A DNA stretch of 64,000 nucleotides from assembly GCA_019186945.1 (NCBI GenBank), contig JABAQJ010000008.1, positions 230,668-294,667 of the forward strand, written 5' to 3'. Positions 1-10,500 of this stretch are shown here, one piece after another. The notes under the pieces were generated by a model, which was not told the DNA's origin, did no database searches, and worked only from the letters and a program-made list of their open reading frames with translations. A program made the translations under genes and the position numbers. The stretch's first letter is position 1, and every line of letters begins with the position of its first letter. The DNA comes from Gemmatimonadaceae bacterium. GTDB taxonomy: Bacteria > Gemmatimonadota > Gemmatimonadetes > Gemmatimonadales > Gemmatimonadaceae.

Positions 1-11
1 GTTCCGTAGTC

Positions 12-752
12 ATGATGGGATCGATGACAGTCACGGTCGGGGCGGAGGAACGATTGGCTGCGGACTTCACGCGTCTCGTGACGAAACTCGCCCGAGAGGC
101 GATCGTCGAGCGTCGTAGCTTCTCGATGGCGATCCCCGGCGGTTCTGTACTCGATCGGCTCGTCTCGCGACTGGTTTCTGCATCCATCGATTGGTCGAGG
201 GTGGACCTGTTCTGGTGCGATGAGCGCGCGGTGCCGCCGAGCGATGCTGCGTCGAATTATGGGAGCGCGCGCCGGTTGCTGCTCGACCGACTTGCCTCGC
301 AAGGCGCCCTTCCTCGCGAACATCGCATGCGAGGCGAAGTCGAGGACGCGCCCTTCGCTGCGCGCTTGGCGGCAACGGACCTCGTCGCCACGCTCGGCGA
401 CCCTCCGTCGCTCGATCTGATGGTGATGGGCGTGGGGGAGGACGGGCACGTCTGCTCACTGTTTCCGGGGCATCGCGCGCTTCTGGAACTGGTGGATCGG
501 GTAATCGTGGAGCCAGCTTCTCCGAAGGCGCCGCCGGTCCGCCTGACGATGACGCTGCCCGTAATCGCCGCCGCGCGTCACGTGATATTGGCTGCGTTCG
601 GTTCCTCTAAAGCGGCCGCGATGCGCGTCGCCATCGAGGACATACAGTCGGCGCTTCCGGTCGCCATGGCTCGCCGCCTTGCCCAGCGATGCACGATCTA
701 TCTCGATCACGATGCGGCGGCGATGCTTTCCCACCGTCGCTCGAAGTCATGA
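12..752 (+). CDS. pgl: 6-phosphogluconolactonase
   Basis: Hydrolyses 6-phosphogluconolactone to 6-phosphogluconate in the oxidative pentose phosphate pathway, in the cytoplasm. The 246-residue product has the family layout. An IPGGS loop lies near residues 41-45, a DLFWCDER segment near 65-72, an SNYG motif near 81-84, and the strongly conserved GVGEDGH..SLFPGH phosphate-binding loop near 140-154. Length is normal for the family. Several in-frame ATGs (12, 15, 24) are possible starts, and the frame stays open to the left edge, so the exact N-terminus is unsure. The stop overlaps the ATG at 749 of the glucoamylase gene, so the two are probably translationally coupled. The usual partner, glucose-6-phosphate dehydrogenase, would be expected just left of the window, which is an inference. 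Confidence 0.92.
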   Translation: MMGSMTVTVGAEERLAADFTRLVTKLAREAIVERRSFSMAIPGGSVLDRLVSRLVSASIDWSRVDLFWCDERAVPPSDAASNYGSARRLLLDRLASQGALPREHRMRGEVEDAPFAARLAATDLVATLGDPPSLDLMVMGVGEDGHVCSLFPGHRALLELVDRVIVEPASPKAPPVRLTMTLPVIAAARHVILAAFGSSKAAAMRVAIEDIQSALPVAMARRLAQRCTIYLDHDAAAMLSHRRSKS

Positions 753-3190
753 AGTCGCACGCCAACCGATCAGCCAGAATGTCGAACGGAATTCGATTTG
801 CACCCGGATGGCCTGGGATCATCCCACGATGGACGACCAGCGCCAAGAGCGCCATCGGTACGGCCTTCGGCGAGGCGTCGCGCGTGTGGTTCACCGCCAG
901 CCACGGCATCCTCAACGAGATCTACTATCCGGAGGTGGATTCCGCGTGCATGCGCGACGCCGGGCTGATAGTGGCATCGCGCGATGGGCTCAGATCGGAG
1001 GAGAAACGTCACTGCCGCCACGACGTCGCGTGGCTCGCGCCAGGCGTTCCTGCCTTTCGTCTGACCAATCGTTGCCTCAGCGATCGGTACGTGATCACCA
1101 AGCGCGTCTGCTGCTCGTCGGAGTTCGATGTCGTGTTGCAGCATGTCCGCTTCGACGCCTTGCAAGGGGCACTGGAAGACTATTCGCTGCTGTTCCTGCT
1201 TGCATCGCACCTTGGCAACCAGGGTGCGGGAAACACCGCCTGGATCGGTACGTCCAAGGGAGTACCGGTCCTGTTCGCCGAGCGCAACGGTTTGGCGCTT
1301 GCTGCCGCCTGCGATGTGGGATGGCACGAGCGCACGGTTGGCTTCGTTGGGCCTGACGACGCGTGGAACGACTTCATGACTAACGGCCGCCTCACCGCAA
1401 CGTACGACCGCGCGGAGAACGGCAACGTCGCTCTGGCCGCGACAGTCGATCTGGCGGCTTGCCACGGGTCGTTCACGATCGCGATCGCGCTCGCACCGGA
1501 TCCCGACACGGCCGCCATTCACGCCCGTGCCGCGCTCATGGATCCGTACGATCTGGCGGAGGATCTGTACGCCAGCGCATGGCGCGACTGGCAGCGCACG
1601 CTCCTTCCACTGGATGAGCCAGCGAGCGCGAGCCAGCCTCCATTGTACCGATCCAGCACGGCCGCGATGCGATCGCACCTGTCCTCCAACACAGACGGCG
1701 GAATCATCGCCAGCCTCTCGGTTCCCTGGGGCGACACCATGGGTGATGGCGACCTGGGGGGATACCACCTCGTCTGGCTTCGGGACTCGGTCATGAGCGC
1801 GACTGGGTTCCTGGCGATGGGCGCGCACGCCGAGGTGGAATCGATCCTCCGATTCCTCGCCGTGACACAGGAGCCGGACGGGCACTGGCCTCAGAACATG
1901 TGGCTGAACGGGCGAGCGTTCTGGCACGGGTTGCAGCTGGACGAAGCCGCGTTCCCGATACTCCTCGTCGACATCGCCCGGCGCGAGTCGGCGCTGCGTC
2001 ACGATGGAGTGGCTCGCTACTGGCCGATGGTGCGCCGGGCTGCGGAGTTCGTGACGATGCATGGGCCGATGACGGAGCAGGATCGGTGGGAAGAGAACGC
2101 CGGTTTCTCCCCGTTCACGCTGGCGGTCGAGATCTCGGCGCTCCTGGCCGCCGCCGATCTCGCAGACGCCATGGACGAACCGGGTTTCGCTTCGTATCTG
2201 CGTGACACGGCCGACGACTGGAACGATTCGGTCGAGCGCTGGACCTATGTCGAACAGACGGAACTGGCTCGTCGCATCGGCGTGCGTGGGTACTACATCC
2301 GCATCGCCGGCGCCGATGGGGCCGATCCCCTCCTCCCCCGAGGAAAGATCCAGCTCAGGAATCGCCCGTCGCACCAGAGAGACATCGATGCCGAGTCGCT
2401 GATCTCGGTCGACGCGCTCTCCCTCGTCCGCTTCGGCTTGCGTGCCGCCGACGATCCCCGCATCGTCGATACGGTTCGCGTCATCGACACGATACTCCGG
2501 ACCGAGACAGCCACCGGACCGACGTGGCACCGGTACAACCTCGACGGCTACGGGGAGCACGCCGACGGCACGGCGTACGACGGCACGGGAATTGGCAGAG
2601 GATGGCCGCTACTCGCCGGCGAACGGGCGCACTATGAGCTGGCGGCAGGGCGTCGGGCAGATGCCGAGCGCTTGCTGGCGGCGATGCGTGCACAGACGAG
2701 CGACGGCGGCGCCTTTCTGCCAGAGCAGATCTGGGACGCCAGCGACATTCCCGCGGAGGAACTCTTCAACGGCCGACCTGCCGGCTCGGCGATGCCGCTG
2801 GTGTGGGCGCACGCCGAGTACGTGAAACTCCTGCGTTCGCTGCACGACGGATGCCTGTTCGACCAGCCTCCGCAGACGGTCGCGCGATACGTCAAGGGCA
2901 CGACCATCCCGCGCGTTGCCGCGTGGAGGCTGACGGCCCGACGGCGCTCGATTCCGATGGGCCGCGTCTTGCGCATCGATACTCCGGAACCGGCGCGCAT
3001 TCGCTGGACCAGCGACGAGTGGCGCAGGTATCACGACTCGGACTCCCACGAGATCACGGCGGGCGTTCACGCGACGGAACTGCCGACAGCCTCACTCATC
3101 GCGGGTGCCACAGTGCGCTTCACTGTGTTCTGGCCAGCCACCGGCCGTTGGGAGGGACATGACTTCGAGGTGTCGATCGGCGCATCCTGA
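749..3190 (+). CDS. Glycoside hydrolase family 15 (glucoamylase-type) enzyme
   Basis: Predicted to release glucose from the ends of alpha-glucans such as glycogen, starch or maltodextrin, or to cleave trehalose. The 813-residue product has the two-part architecture of bacterial GH15: an N-terminal beta-sandwich (about residues 1-280) and an alpha/alpha barrel. Barrel landmarks are the YHLVWLRD segment near 340, GHWPQNMW after it, the WEENAGFSP stretch (W447, E448, E449) and LPEQIWD (E659). In the family the last two places supply the general acid and base. No signal peptide is seen, so action on internal glycogen is likely. The start at 749 forms an ATGA overlap with the pgl stop; ATG 779 is the alternative. 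Linkage to pgl suggests feeding glucose into the pentose phosphate route. Confidence 0.88.
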   Translation: MKSHANRSARMSNGIRFAPGWPGIIPRWTTSAKSAIGTAFGEASRVWFTASHGILNEIYYPEVDSACMRDAGLIVASRDGLRSEEKRHCRHDVAWLAPGVPAFRLTNRCLSDRYVITKRVCCSSEFDVVLQHVRFDALQGALEDYSLLFLLASHLGNQGAGNTAWIGTSKGVPVLFAERNGLALAAACDVGWHERTVGFVGPDDAWNDFMTNGRLTATYDRAENGNVALAATVDLAACHGSFTIAIALAPDPDTAAIHARAALMDPYDLAEDLYASAWRDWQRTLLPLDEPASASQPPLYRSSTAAMRSHLSSNTDGGIIASLSVPWGDTMGDGDLGGYHLVWLRDSVMSATGFLAMGAHAEVESILRFLAVTQEPDGHWPQNMWLNGRAFWHGLQLDEAAFPILLVDIARRESALRHDGVARYWPMVRRAAEFVTMHGPMTEQDRWEENAGFSPFTLAVEISALLAAADLADAMDEPGFASYLRDTADDWNDSVERWTYVEQTELARRIGVRGYYIRIAGADGADPLLPRGKIQLRNRPSHQRDIDAESLISVDALSLVRFGLRAADDPRIVDTVRVIDTILRTETATGPTWHRYNLDGYGEHADGTAYDGTGIGRGWPLLAGERAHYELAAGRRADAERLLAAMRAQTSDGGAFLPEQIWDASDIPAEELFNGRPAGSAMPLVWAHAEYVKLLRSLHDGCLFDQPPQTVARYVKGTTIPRVAAWRLTARRRSIPMGRVLRIDTPEPARIRWTSDEWRRYHDSDSHEITAGVHATELPTASLIAGATVRFTVFWPATGRWEGHDFEVSIGAS

Positions 3191-3232
3191 GGAGCGCGGT
3201 GCCGCCGCGCGTGCGAGCGAGTACCGGCGACG

Positions 3233-4063
3233 CTACGGGTCCGGGATGACGCTGGCGAGCGCGTCGCTGACGGCGGCTACGTCGGCACGACTCGACAGAT
3301 CGAGCACGCCCTCGGCGATCGGCAGCACATGGAACGGCACACGCATCTCGCGAATGGCGTAGCGAACGGCATCCGGAAGCTCGAGCTCTCCCCGCGCAGA
3401 AGGGTGGACCTGACGGCACGCATGGTAGATCTCCCGCGGCAGCCGCCACAGGTTCATGCTGACGAGTGCGTGCGGTCCCATGCGCTCGAACGTCCGCGCG
3501 TCAGGTTTTTCCACGATGTCCCTGAGCTCCCCTTCCGGCGACATGTCCAGGAGCGCGAAGGAGCGAATCCTCTCCGGATCGATGTTGCTCCGCTTGAAGA
3601 GTGCATCGCGGTCGAATCCCGGCAACGCCGCGCCCTCGGCATCCCGAAGCAGACGATAGGCAGCCGGTGGGTAGTAGTTGTCCGAATTGAGCACCAGGAC
3701 GTCCTCGCCGGCTGCAAACTCCTCGGCGGCCAGCACGGCATCGGCCGTGCCGCGTGCGTCCTGCTGGATCGCGAAACAAACGCGCAGCCGCCGTGGCTGA
3801 CCAGGACCCTCGAAATAGTCACGCAGTTCGGTGTGCTCCGGGCCGATGACCAGACACACTTCGCGAATCCCGGCGTCAGCGAGGGCACTGAGCACATAGT
3901 CCAGGAACGGCCGTCCTGCCCGCGTGCCCACGGGGATCAGTCCCTTCACGCCCGCGCTCGCAACGCGCGCCTGTTCGTCGTTGAGGCTTGCGGAAGTATC
4001 GCCACGCCGCATGCGTGACCCAAGTCCGCGCGCGAGGATAACAGCCCTGGAAACGTCCGTCAT
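3233..4063 (-). CDS. Sugar-1-phosphate nucleotidyltransferase family protein
   Basis: Member of the NTP_transferase family (GT-A-like fold), which makes NDP-sugars from NTP and a sugar-1-phosphate. In the 276-residue product the N-terminus carries a variant of the nucleotide-binding signature, ILARGLGSRM. It is followed by VKGLIPVG, an ARGTADAV segment, VLVLNSDN (metal-binding aspartate) and IVEKPD. The signature lysine-proline is changed (KGL rather than KPL or KPM), so the substrate cannot be predicted. The ATG at 4061-4063 puts the signature near the N-terminus as expected; an upstream extension to 4099 looks non-coding. The gene converges on the glucoamylase with only about 40 bases between them. 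The divergent GH20 gene starts 225 bases away. Confidence 0.82.
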   Translation of the reverse strand: MTDVSRAVILARGLGSRMRRGDTSASLNDEQARVASAGVKGLIPVGTRAGRPFLDYVLSALADAGIREVCLVIGPEHTELRDYFEGPGQPRRLRVCFAIQQDARGTADAVLAAEEFAAGEDVLVLNSDNYYPPAAYRLLRDAEGAALPGFDRDALFKRSNIDPERIRSFALLDMSPEGELRDIVEKPDARTFERMGPHALVSMNLWRLPREIYHACRQVHPSARGELELPDAVRYAIREMRVPFHVLPIAEGVLDLSSRADVAAVSDALASVIPDP

Positions 4064-4288
4064 GCGCGACAGCGCCGGCAAGCCACGCGCCGCACCCATC
4101 CCACGGGGCGGCGACCGTACGACGCGGCGTCGACGTCTCGCGCTTGGCCGTTCACGGGGTCACCCTGATGAATGAGGAGCGGGTCGTCATTGGGCATTGG
4201 CGTACACGCGAAAGCCACGGACTGCGACGAAAAGAAACCGCGCGACCGTACACTGGTCCAGTCGCGATACCTCGCCCAGATTCGCGAC

Positions 4289-6415
4289 ATGTTGCCGCAC
4301 AGTTCGGTTTTCCTGCTGGTCGGGAGCCTGATCGTCCTTCCCGCTCACGCACGCACCGCGCCGGTGCGTGGTCCGGATCCGCAGGCGACGGCACGGACTC
4401 ACAACCTGATACCGGTGCCCGCTTCCGTCGCGTGGGGCCGGGGGGTGCTGCGTCTCGACTCGACAGCTACGATCGATGTCGTCAGGCATGAGGATGCGCG
4501 GTTGTCGCGCGCGATCGCGCGGTTCCGCGGCCGCCTGGAGCGTCGACTCGGCGCCGAGATGTCCCATGCGCCGGCATCGAGCGCCGCGACCGCGACCTTT
4601 CGCATCGACGTCGCGTCGGCCGGCGATGCGGTCCAGTCTGTGAACGAAAACGAGTCCTATACCATCACCGTCGACTCCGAACGCGTCACGCTCCAGGCGC
4701 CAACGGTCACCGGAGCGCTTCGTGGACTGGAAACGCTGATGCAGCTGCTCACGCAGCGTGAGGGCCGGTACGAACTCCCGGCCGTCGCCATTCGAGATGC
4801 CCCTCGGTATCCCTGGCGCGGACTCCTCGTGGACGTGGCACGCCATTTCATCCCTGTCGAAGGCATCAAGCGGACGCTGGACGGGATGGCGGCAGTCAAG
4901 CTGAACGTGCTCCACTGGCACCTTACGGACGATCAGGGCTTTCGCATCGAGAGCAAGCGCTATCCCAAGCTCCAGTCGTCGGGCTCGGACGGCGACTTCT
5001 ACACGCAGGAGCAGGTACGCGACGTCGTCGCGTATGCTCGCGATCGCGGGATCCGCATCGTCCCCGAGTTCGACATGCCCAGCCACTCCACGACGTGGTT
5101 CATCGGGTACCCCGAACTGGCGAGCATTCCAGGGACGTATGGGATCGTACGGACCTTCGGAGGCGGTGACGCCTCGTTCGATCCGACGATCGAGGCGACC
5201 TATCGATTCCTCGACCGATTCATTGGCGAGATCGCGCCCCTCTTTCCCGATGCGTACTGGCACGTTGGTGGAGACGAAGTTACGGCCCGGCACTGGAACG
5301 AGAGCAGGCGAGTGAGGGCTTACAAGCGCGCGCACGGGATCAGAACGAATGCGCAGCTACAGGGTGCCTTCAACCGGCGCCTGTCACGGATTCTCGCTAC
5401 GCACGGAAAGAAGATGGTCGGCTGGGACGAGATCCTGTACCCGGGCCTGCCGAAATCGACGGTCGTGCAGTCATGGCGTTCGGACGGTCGCCTCGAGCGA
5501 GCGACGGCGCAGGGATACCGCGGCCTCCAGTCGGCTCCCTACTACCTGGATCGCATCAAGACCGCCGAGGAGCATTACCTCGCCGACGTGGACCCCTCGG
5601 GGGATGGAGTCGCGGCGGGTCGCGGGACGCTTGTGTTAGGCGGCGAGGCGTGCATGTGGACGGAGCACGTCAACGCGGAAACGATCGACTCCCGACTTTG
5701 GCCACGACTGGGCGCCATCGCCGAGCGTTTCTGGTCGCCGCGCGAAGTGAACGACGTTGGCGACATGTATCGTCGGCTGAACGCGCTCGACGCCCAACTG
5801 CTGGAATACGACATCGGGCGGGCGCTCCACATCCAGCGCATGGTGCGGCGGATGTCGCCTGACGAGAGCGTTCGCCACGCGGTGGAGTCGTTGCTGGAAG
5901 CGGTTGCTCCACCCACGTTCTTGGAGCGCATCCGGGGCCAGGGGACGACTACCCTGACGCCACTCGTGCACATGATCGACGCCGCGGTGCCGGATCCGTG
6001 GGGGCGCTGGGAGACGGAGCGTCTCGTGGCCGCGTCAGTCGCGGACACACAGGTCGCACGGAGCGGCGCGAACGAGCTGCAGACGCAAGCGGACGCGCGC
6101 GACTCGCTGGTCACGCTGTTCACCCGGTGGCGCGACGCCCTCGGGCCGATTCGGGTTGGCGCGATGACCTCACGATTCGTCGCCGAGGCGCTGCCGATCG
6201 CCGAGGCGCTGTCTCGCGCGAGCGAGATCGGCCTGGAGGCGTTAGGTCATCTGGGGGCGGGAGAGCGTCCGGAACCGGATTGGTCGTCGCGGTCCATGGT
6301 TGAACTGGCGGCGTACGAAACGCCGCGGAATCTGCTTCGACTCGAGATCGTGGGACCGGTGCGCCGGCTGGTACAGGCCGCGGAGGCCGGCGTATCCGCG
6401 ACTACCGGAAGGTGA
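4289..6415 (+). CDS. Secreted beta-N-acetylhexosaminidase, GH20
   Basis: Removes terminal N-acetylglucosamine or N-acetylgalactosamine from chitin fragments, muropeptides or glycans, outside the cytoplasm. The 708-residue product starts with a signal peptide (hydrophobic run at about residues 6-18, then AHA). A GH20b-type N-terminal domain follows, then the TIM barrel opening at YPWRGLLVDVARH. The catalytic Asp-Glu pair is in HVGGDEV (D329, E330). KLNVLHWHLTDDQ, GWDEIL, VQSWR and LGGEACMWTE are further substrate-pocket motifs of the family. I chose ATG 4289 because it places the signal peptide at the N-terminus; the open frame continues upstream without one. The tail overlaps the convergent lipoprotein gene by 14 bases. 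A second GH20 gene lies at 20.7 kb. Confidence 0.93.
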   Translation: MLPHSSVFLLVGSLIVLPAHARTAPVRGPDPQATARTHNLIPVPASVAWGRGVLRLDSTATIDVVRHEDARLSRAIARFRGRLERRLGAEMSHAPASSAATATFRIDVASAGDAVQSVNENESYTITVDSERVTLQAPTVTGALRGLETLMQLLTQREGRYELPAVAIRDAPRYPWRGLLVDVARHFIPVEGIKRTLDGMAAVKLNVLHWHLTDDQGFRIESKRYPKLQSSGSDGDFYTQEQVRDVVAYARDRGIRIVPEFDMPSHSTTWFIGYPELASIPGTYGIVRTFGGGDASFDPTIEATYRFLDRFIGEIAPLFPDAYWHVGGDEVTARHWNESRRVRAYKRAHGIRTNAQLQGAFNRRLSRILATHGKKMVGWDEILYPGLPKSTVVQSWRSDGRLERATAQGYRGLQSAPYYLDRIKTAEEHYLADVDPSGDGVAAGRGTLVLGGEACMWTEHVNAETIDSRLWPRLGAIAERFWSPREVNDVGDMYRRLNALDAQLLEYDIGRALHIQRMVRRMSPDESVRHAVESLLEAVAPPTFLERIRGQGTTTLTPLVHMIDAAVPDPWGRWETERLVAASVADTQVARSGANELQTQADARDSLVTLFTRWRDALGPIRVGAMTSRFVAEALPIAEALSRASEIGLEALGHLGAGERPEPDWSSRSMVELAAYETPRNLLRLEIVGPVRRLVQAAEAGVSATTGR

Positions 6416-7550
6416 CTTTCACGATCGGCAAGTCCATCCGGAAGAACCCCGTGGTGTGCGCGTACGTGACGAACACGACCTTCCCGTTCTGCTGCGAGAA
6501 CTCGGGATGGGCCTGGCCCGCATAGCTCGTGGTGCCGTTCCATCCGGGCCGCGCCGTAAACAGCTTCGTCTGCGCGGACCACGGACCCCACGCATTCCGG
6601 GCGACGCGGAAGAAGACGTCATCGCTGAACACACCCGAGTATACGGCGACGTAGAGACCGAGGTAGGCGTTGTAGAAAATGGTATTTCCGGCGGCACCAC
6701 CCGTCATGATCGACACCGCTGCCGCAGGATCGGAATTCCAAACGCCGCGGCCGGCATAATACTCCCAGCGTGACTTGACCAGTATGTCCTCGAGAGGTAC
6801 TCTCGCGACTCGGCACCGCATAACGAGGAAACGCGCGACACAGCCGTAGGTGACGACTGTATCGTTCACCACTGTGGATCCGTTACCGTAGGCAACCTCG
6901 GTCGAGTCCCACATCAAGGTGGGATCCGGCGTACCCGGGCGCAGAATCGGTCGCGTGAACACACGGCCAGGCTCACCGATGGCGATCCCGGTACCGATGT
7001 TCGTCCATCCGGATTGGCCGGGGATGCGCCAGAGTTCGAAGTAGAAGACCAGCGCGCGGTTGCGCTTTGGGTCGGCGATGATGTCACCGGGCCACAGCGC
7101 ATACTCCGCACCGCACGGCTGGGCCGTGCAATGACGCGTGTCGTGCGCGTAGTTGTAGCTGGACTCGAAGTCCGTGTAGGGGAGGAACTCAGCCGGTGCG
7201 CCCGTGGTGTCGAGTATGTCGTGCGAGAGCTTGATACCGTCGGAAGCATCGAGGTCGGTCGTCCACGACAGCGAGTTATCCACCCAATTGCGCTGGTCGA
7301 CGCCGGGGACGGCGAGCGGCGTGTCGCCAAACGTCCACACCGACTTGTTGCCGATCCGCCCGCTGATCGCGCCATCGCGGCCGAGTATCTTCGCGTTCTG
7401 CACGACGGTGCCGATGTCGATCGCGGATTCGACGACCGGGATCGGCGGGGCTTCGGTCATCGCGGCATTCGCGTCGACCGCCAGCGGCGGGCGCACGGGA
7501 TCGGCGCACGCCGCAACGGAAAGACAGAGGAGAGAAAATCGAATTCGCAC
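6402..7550 (-). CDS. DUF4185-like lipoprotein
   Basis: A 382-residue exported lipoprotein: the N-terminus has a short hydrophobic stretch ending in a V-A-A-C lipobox (Cys15). The rest is rich in aromatic and Gly-Asp turns (VWTFGDTP near the front, repeated GRVFTRP- and NRALVFYF-type strands, and a trailing GWNGTTSYAGQAHPEF segment). This is typical of the beta-propeller-like DUF4185 family, which is distantly related to five-bladed glycosidases. No catalytic assignment is safe. It is convergent with the GH20 gene, overlapping its 3' end by 14 bases, and lies 17 bases downstream of the BNR-repeat gene start side on the same strand, so it is probably cotranscribed after... no: it precedes that gene's stop on the map and would be the downstream gene of a BNR-lipoprotein unit. 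Confidence 0.62.
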   Translation of the reverse strand: MRIRFSLLCLSVAACADPVRPPLAVDANAAMTEAPPIPVVESAIDIGTVVQNAKILGRDGAISGRIGNKSVWTFGDTPLAVPGVDQRNWVDNSLSWTTDLDASDGIKLSHDILDTTGAPAEFLPYTDFESSYNYAHDTRHCTAQPCGAEYALWPGDIIADPKRNRALVFYFELWRIPGQSGWTNIGTGIAIGEPGRVFTRPILRPGTPDPTLMWDSTEVAYGNGSTVVNDTVVTYGCVARFLVMRCRVARVPLEDILVKSRWEYYAGRGVWNSDPAAAVSIMTGGAAGNTIFYNAYLGLYVAVYSGVFSDDVFFRVARNAWGPWSAQTKLFTARPGWNGTTSYAGQAHPEFSQQNGKVVFVTYAHTTGFFRMDLPIVKVTFR

Positions 7551-7567
7551 GGCGGCCTCACGTGGGC

Positions 7568-10500
7568 TTACGAAGCGACCTTGCGGATCGGCACGAACAC
7601 CGCAGGCACCTTGAGTTCGTCGAGCAAGCGATTGAAGGCGTTCAGGTCCGTATCCTCCAACTGTTGCAAACGACGTACCTGGACGTCAAGCTTTCCCTTC
7701 AGGTCCGTGTACACGTCGCCGTGCTGTTTCGTCGGCGCATACGCACCCGTCTGGATCTGCGCGTTGAGGGTGATGAACCAGTTGTACAGTTTCACCTGCT
7801 GGTCCAGAGTGCACTGATCCACGTGGCAGTGCACCTCGTACAGTTCGGCGCGCACCTCTTCCAGTCTGTTGCGCAGCGCCTTGGCCGCGGACGACACACG
7901 CTCGGCGTATGCCTCGTTTTTCGTCTGTGTCACACGCGCGTCCAGTTGCGCCTGGATGTCTTCTATTCGTGCGACGTTTTCCGCGATCTCGTTGAGGCGA
8001 TCGTGCGTGCGCATCGCCACGTCGAACTGCTGTGCCAGTTCCGCTGTTGTCGTGGTGACACGCGGGTCGGCGATGACGTCGAACGAGCGGGAGAGAGTGT
8101 CCCTCCCTGCGACGAGACGGACGGTGTAGGTGCCGGGCACGACCCATGGGCCCCGAAGATGTCCTTCGTCGATCACCGTATTCGCGATTCGGCGGGCATT
8201 CGGGTAGTGCAGATCCCATACGAAACGGTTGGTGCCGGCGCGAACGCGGACGATGGAGTCCGCAGGTTCGTAGGCGAGACTGTCTTTCAGCGTCGACCGC
8301 GTTCGGGCCGCCAGGGAATCGAGCGCCGTGCGCACCGCGGTCGAGTCGCCCTTCTCGTCGGTCGCACTCGAGAACGTACGGATCGTCGTGCCGTCTGGCC
8401 TCAGGAACGTCATCGTGAGCTTCTCAGATGTCGTATCCTTGAGGAAGTAGTCGATGTAGACACCGGCAGGAGGGTTCTCTCCCGCGTTGGCCTGTCCGCG
8501 ACCGCCGTCCCAGAGAACCGCCGTTGCCGGCTGGAAGAGGTGGACCCGCTTGCGCGTGACGCTGTCCGCGAGCTGGCGCAGGATGGAGATGTCGTCCAGG
8601 ACCCAGAAGGCGCGTCCATGCGTCGCCGCGATCAGGTCGTTGCCATGCACCTTCAGGTCGCGCACGCTCACGCGCGGGAGATTCAGCTGCAACGGCTCGA
8701 AATGCGACCCGTCGTCGAAGGAAACGAATACGCCGAGTTCCGTCCCGGCGAAGAGCAGACCGCGGCGCACCGGATCTTCACGCAAGGTGCGCGCGTAGGC
8801 GTTGACCGGAATACCCGTCGCGATCGGCGTCCATGTCTTGCCGTAGTCGGCCGTCTTCCAGAAGTACGGCTTGTAGTCGTCCTGCTGGTAGCGATTCGCG
8901 GCAACGTACGCGACCGCGGGGTCGTGGGGCGATGCGTCGATGTGGGCGGTGCGCGTGAACTTCCCGTATCCCCTGGGCGTGACATTCTCCCAGTGCGCAC
9001 CTCCGTCACGACTCACGTGGATCAGCCCATCGTCTGATCCCGCCCACAGCAGACCCTGCCTTTTCGGAGACTCGGCGAAGGCGTAGATCGTGGCGTACCA
9101 CTCAGCCCCTGTCATCTCGCCGTGAATGCCGCCAGTGCGTTGCAGCGTGCTGGTATCGTGCACCGTGAGGTCCGGCGAGATGCGCTCCCAACTGGCTCCC
9201 TCGTTCCGCGAGCGCCAGACGTGTTGAGAGGTTACGTAGAGCGTATTGGGATCGTGCGGCGACAGGAGCACCGGGAACGTCCACTGAAAACGCTCTGGCA
9301 CGTCCTTGGCCGCCCAGCCATCGAAGTTGCGGAGCGTAACGGAGATGTCGCGTTCCTGTCGAGTGGAATGGTCGTAGCGAGAGAACGCACCCATGTAGCA
9401 GCCGCCATAGGTGATCGACGGATTGCGAGGATCGACGGCGACCGTGGCGTTCTCGCATCCTGCCGTAGAGTAGTAGTCGCGTTCGCCGATGCCGCCATCG
9501 TCCGAGCGGCTCAGGACAGAAATTGCGGTATTGTCCTGCTGCGCGCCGTAGATGCGGTAGGGGAACTGGTTGTCCGTGGTGACGTGATAGAACTGCGCCG
9601 TCGGCTGATTGTAGATGCTGGACCACGTATCGCCGGCATCGAAGCTGATCGTGGCACCGCCGTCGTTGCCGTTGATCATCCGCCGGGAGTCCTTCGGATC
9701 GATCCAGAGGATGTGGGTGTCTCCGTGCGGCACACGCACCCGGCTGAAAGTCTTGCCACCGTCGATCGACCTGTGCACCGTCAGGTTCATGACGTAGACT
9801 GTGTTCTCGTCCGTGGGATCGGCGGTGACCGTGGAGTAGTACCAGAGGCGGACGTGGAAGGTCTGATCCGAGTTGACCCGTTGCCAGGTGTCGCCGGCAT
9901 CGTCGGAGCGGAAGATTCCCCCCGATGAATCCGGCGCTTCGATACTGGCGTATATGCGGCGCGGATTCGCCGGCGAGACGTCGACGCCGATCTTGCCTAA
10001 CGGCAGTTTCGGCATACCGGGGTTGAACGACAGCTCCTTCCAGGTATCGCCGCCGTCGATGGTCTTCCACAGCCCGCTGCGACCACCGCCGGCATTCATC
10101 GACCACGGTGTGCGCTGGAACCGGTACATCGCCGCGTACACGATCCGGGGATTGGAGGGATCCATCGACAGATCCTGCGCGCCCGTCGAGTCGTCGATGA
10201 ACAGCACCTTCTTCCAGGTCCGACCGCCATCGGTCGTGCGGAAGACGCCACGCTCCGCATTGGGTCCGAAAGCGTGGCCGATCGCACTCACGAAGGCGCG
10301 GTCGGGATCTCGCGGATCGACGACGACGTCGGTGATCTGCTGGGCGTCTTCCAGCCCCAGGTGCTGCCATGTCGACCCGCCGTCGGTCGAGCGATACATC
10401 CCGGTACCGAACGTGAGATCCTCACGCAGCTGCGACTCGCCAGTGCCCACGTAGATCACATTCGGGTCCGAAGGCGCCACCGCAACCGCACCAACGGACG

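Noticed and set aside
770..2560. 596-codon open frame antisense to the glucoamylase gene
   Set aside because: A GC-rich shadow frame: no ribosome site, arginine/histidine-rich product without domains, and the sense frame is a clear GH15 enzyme.
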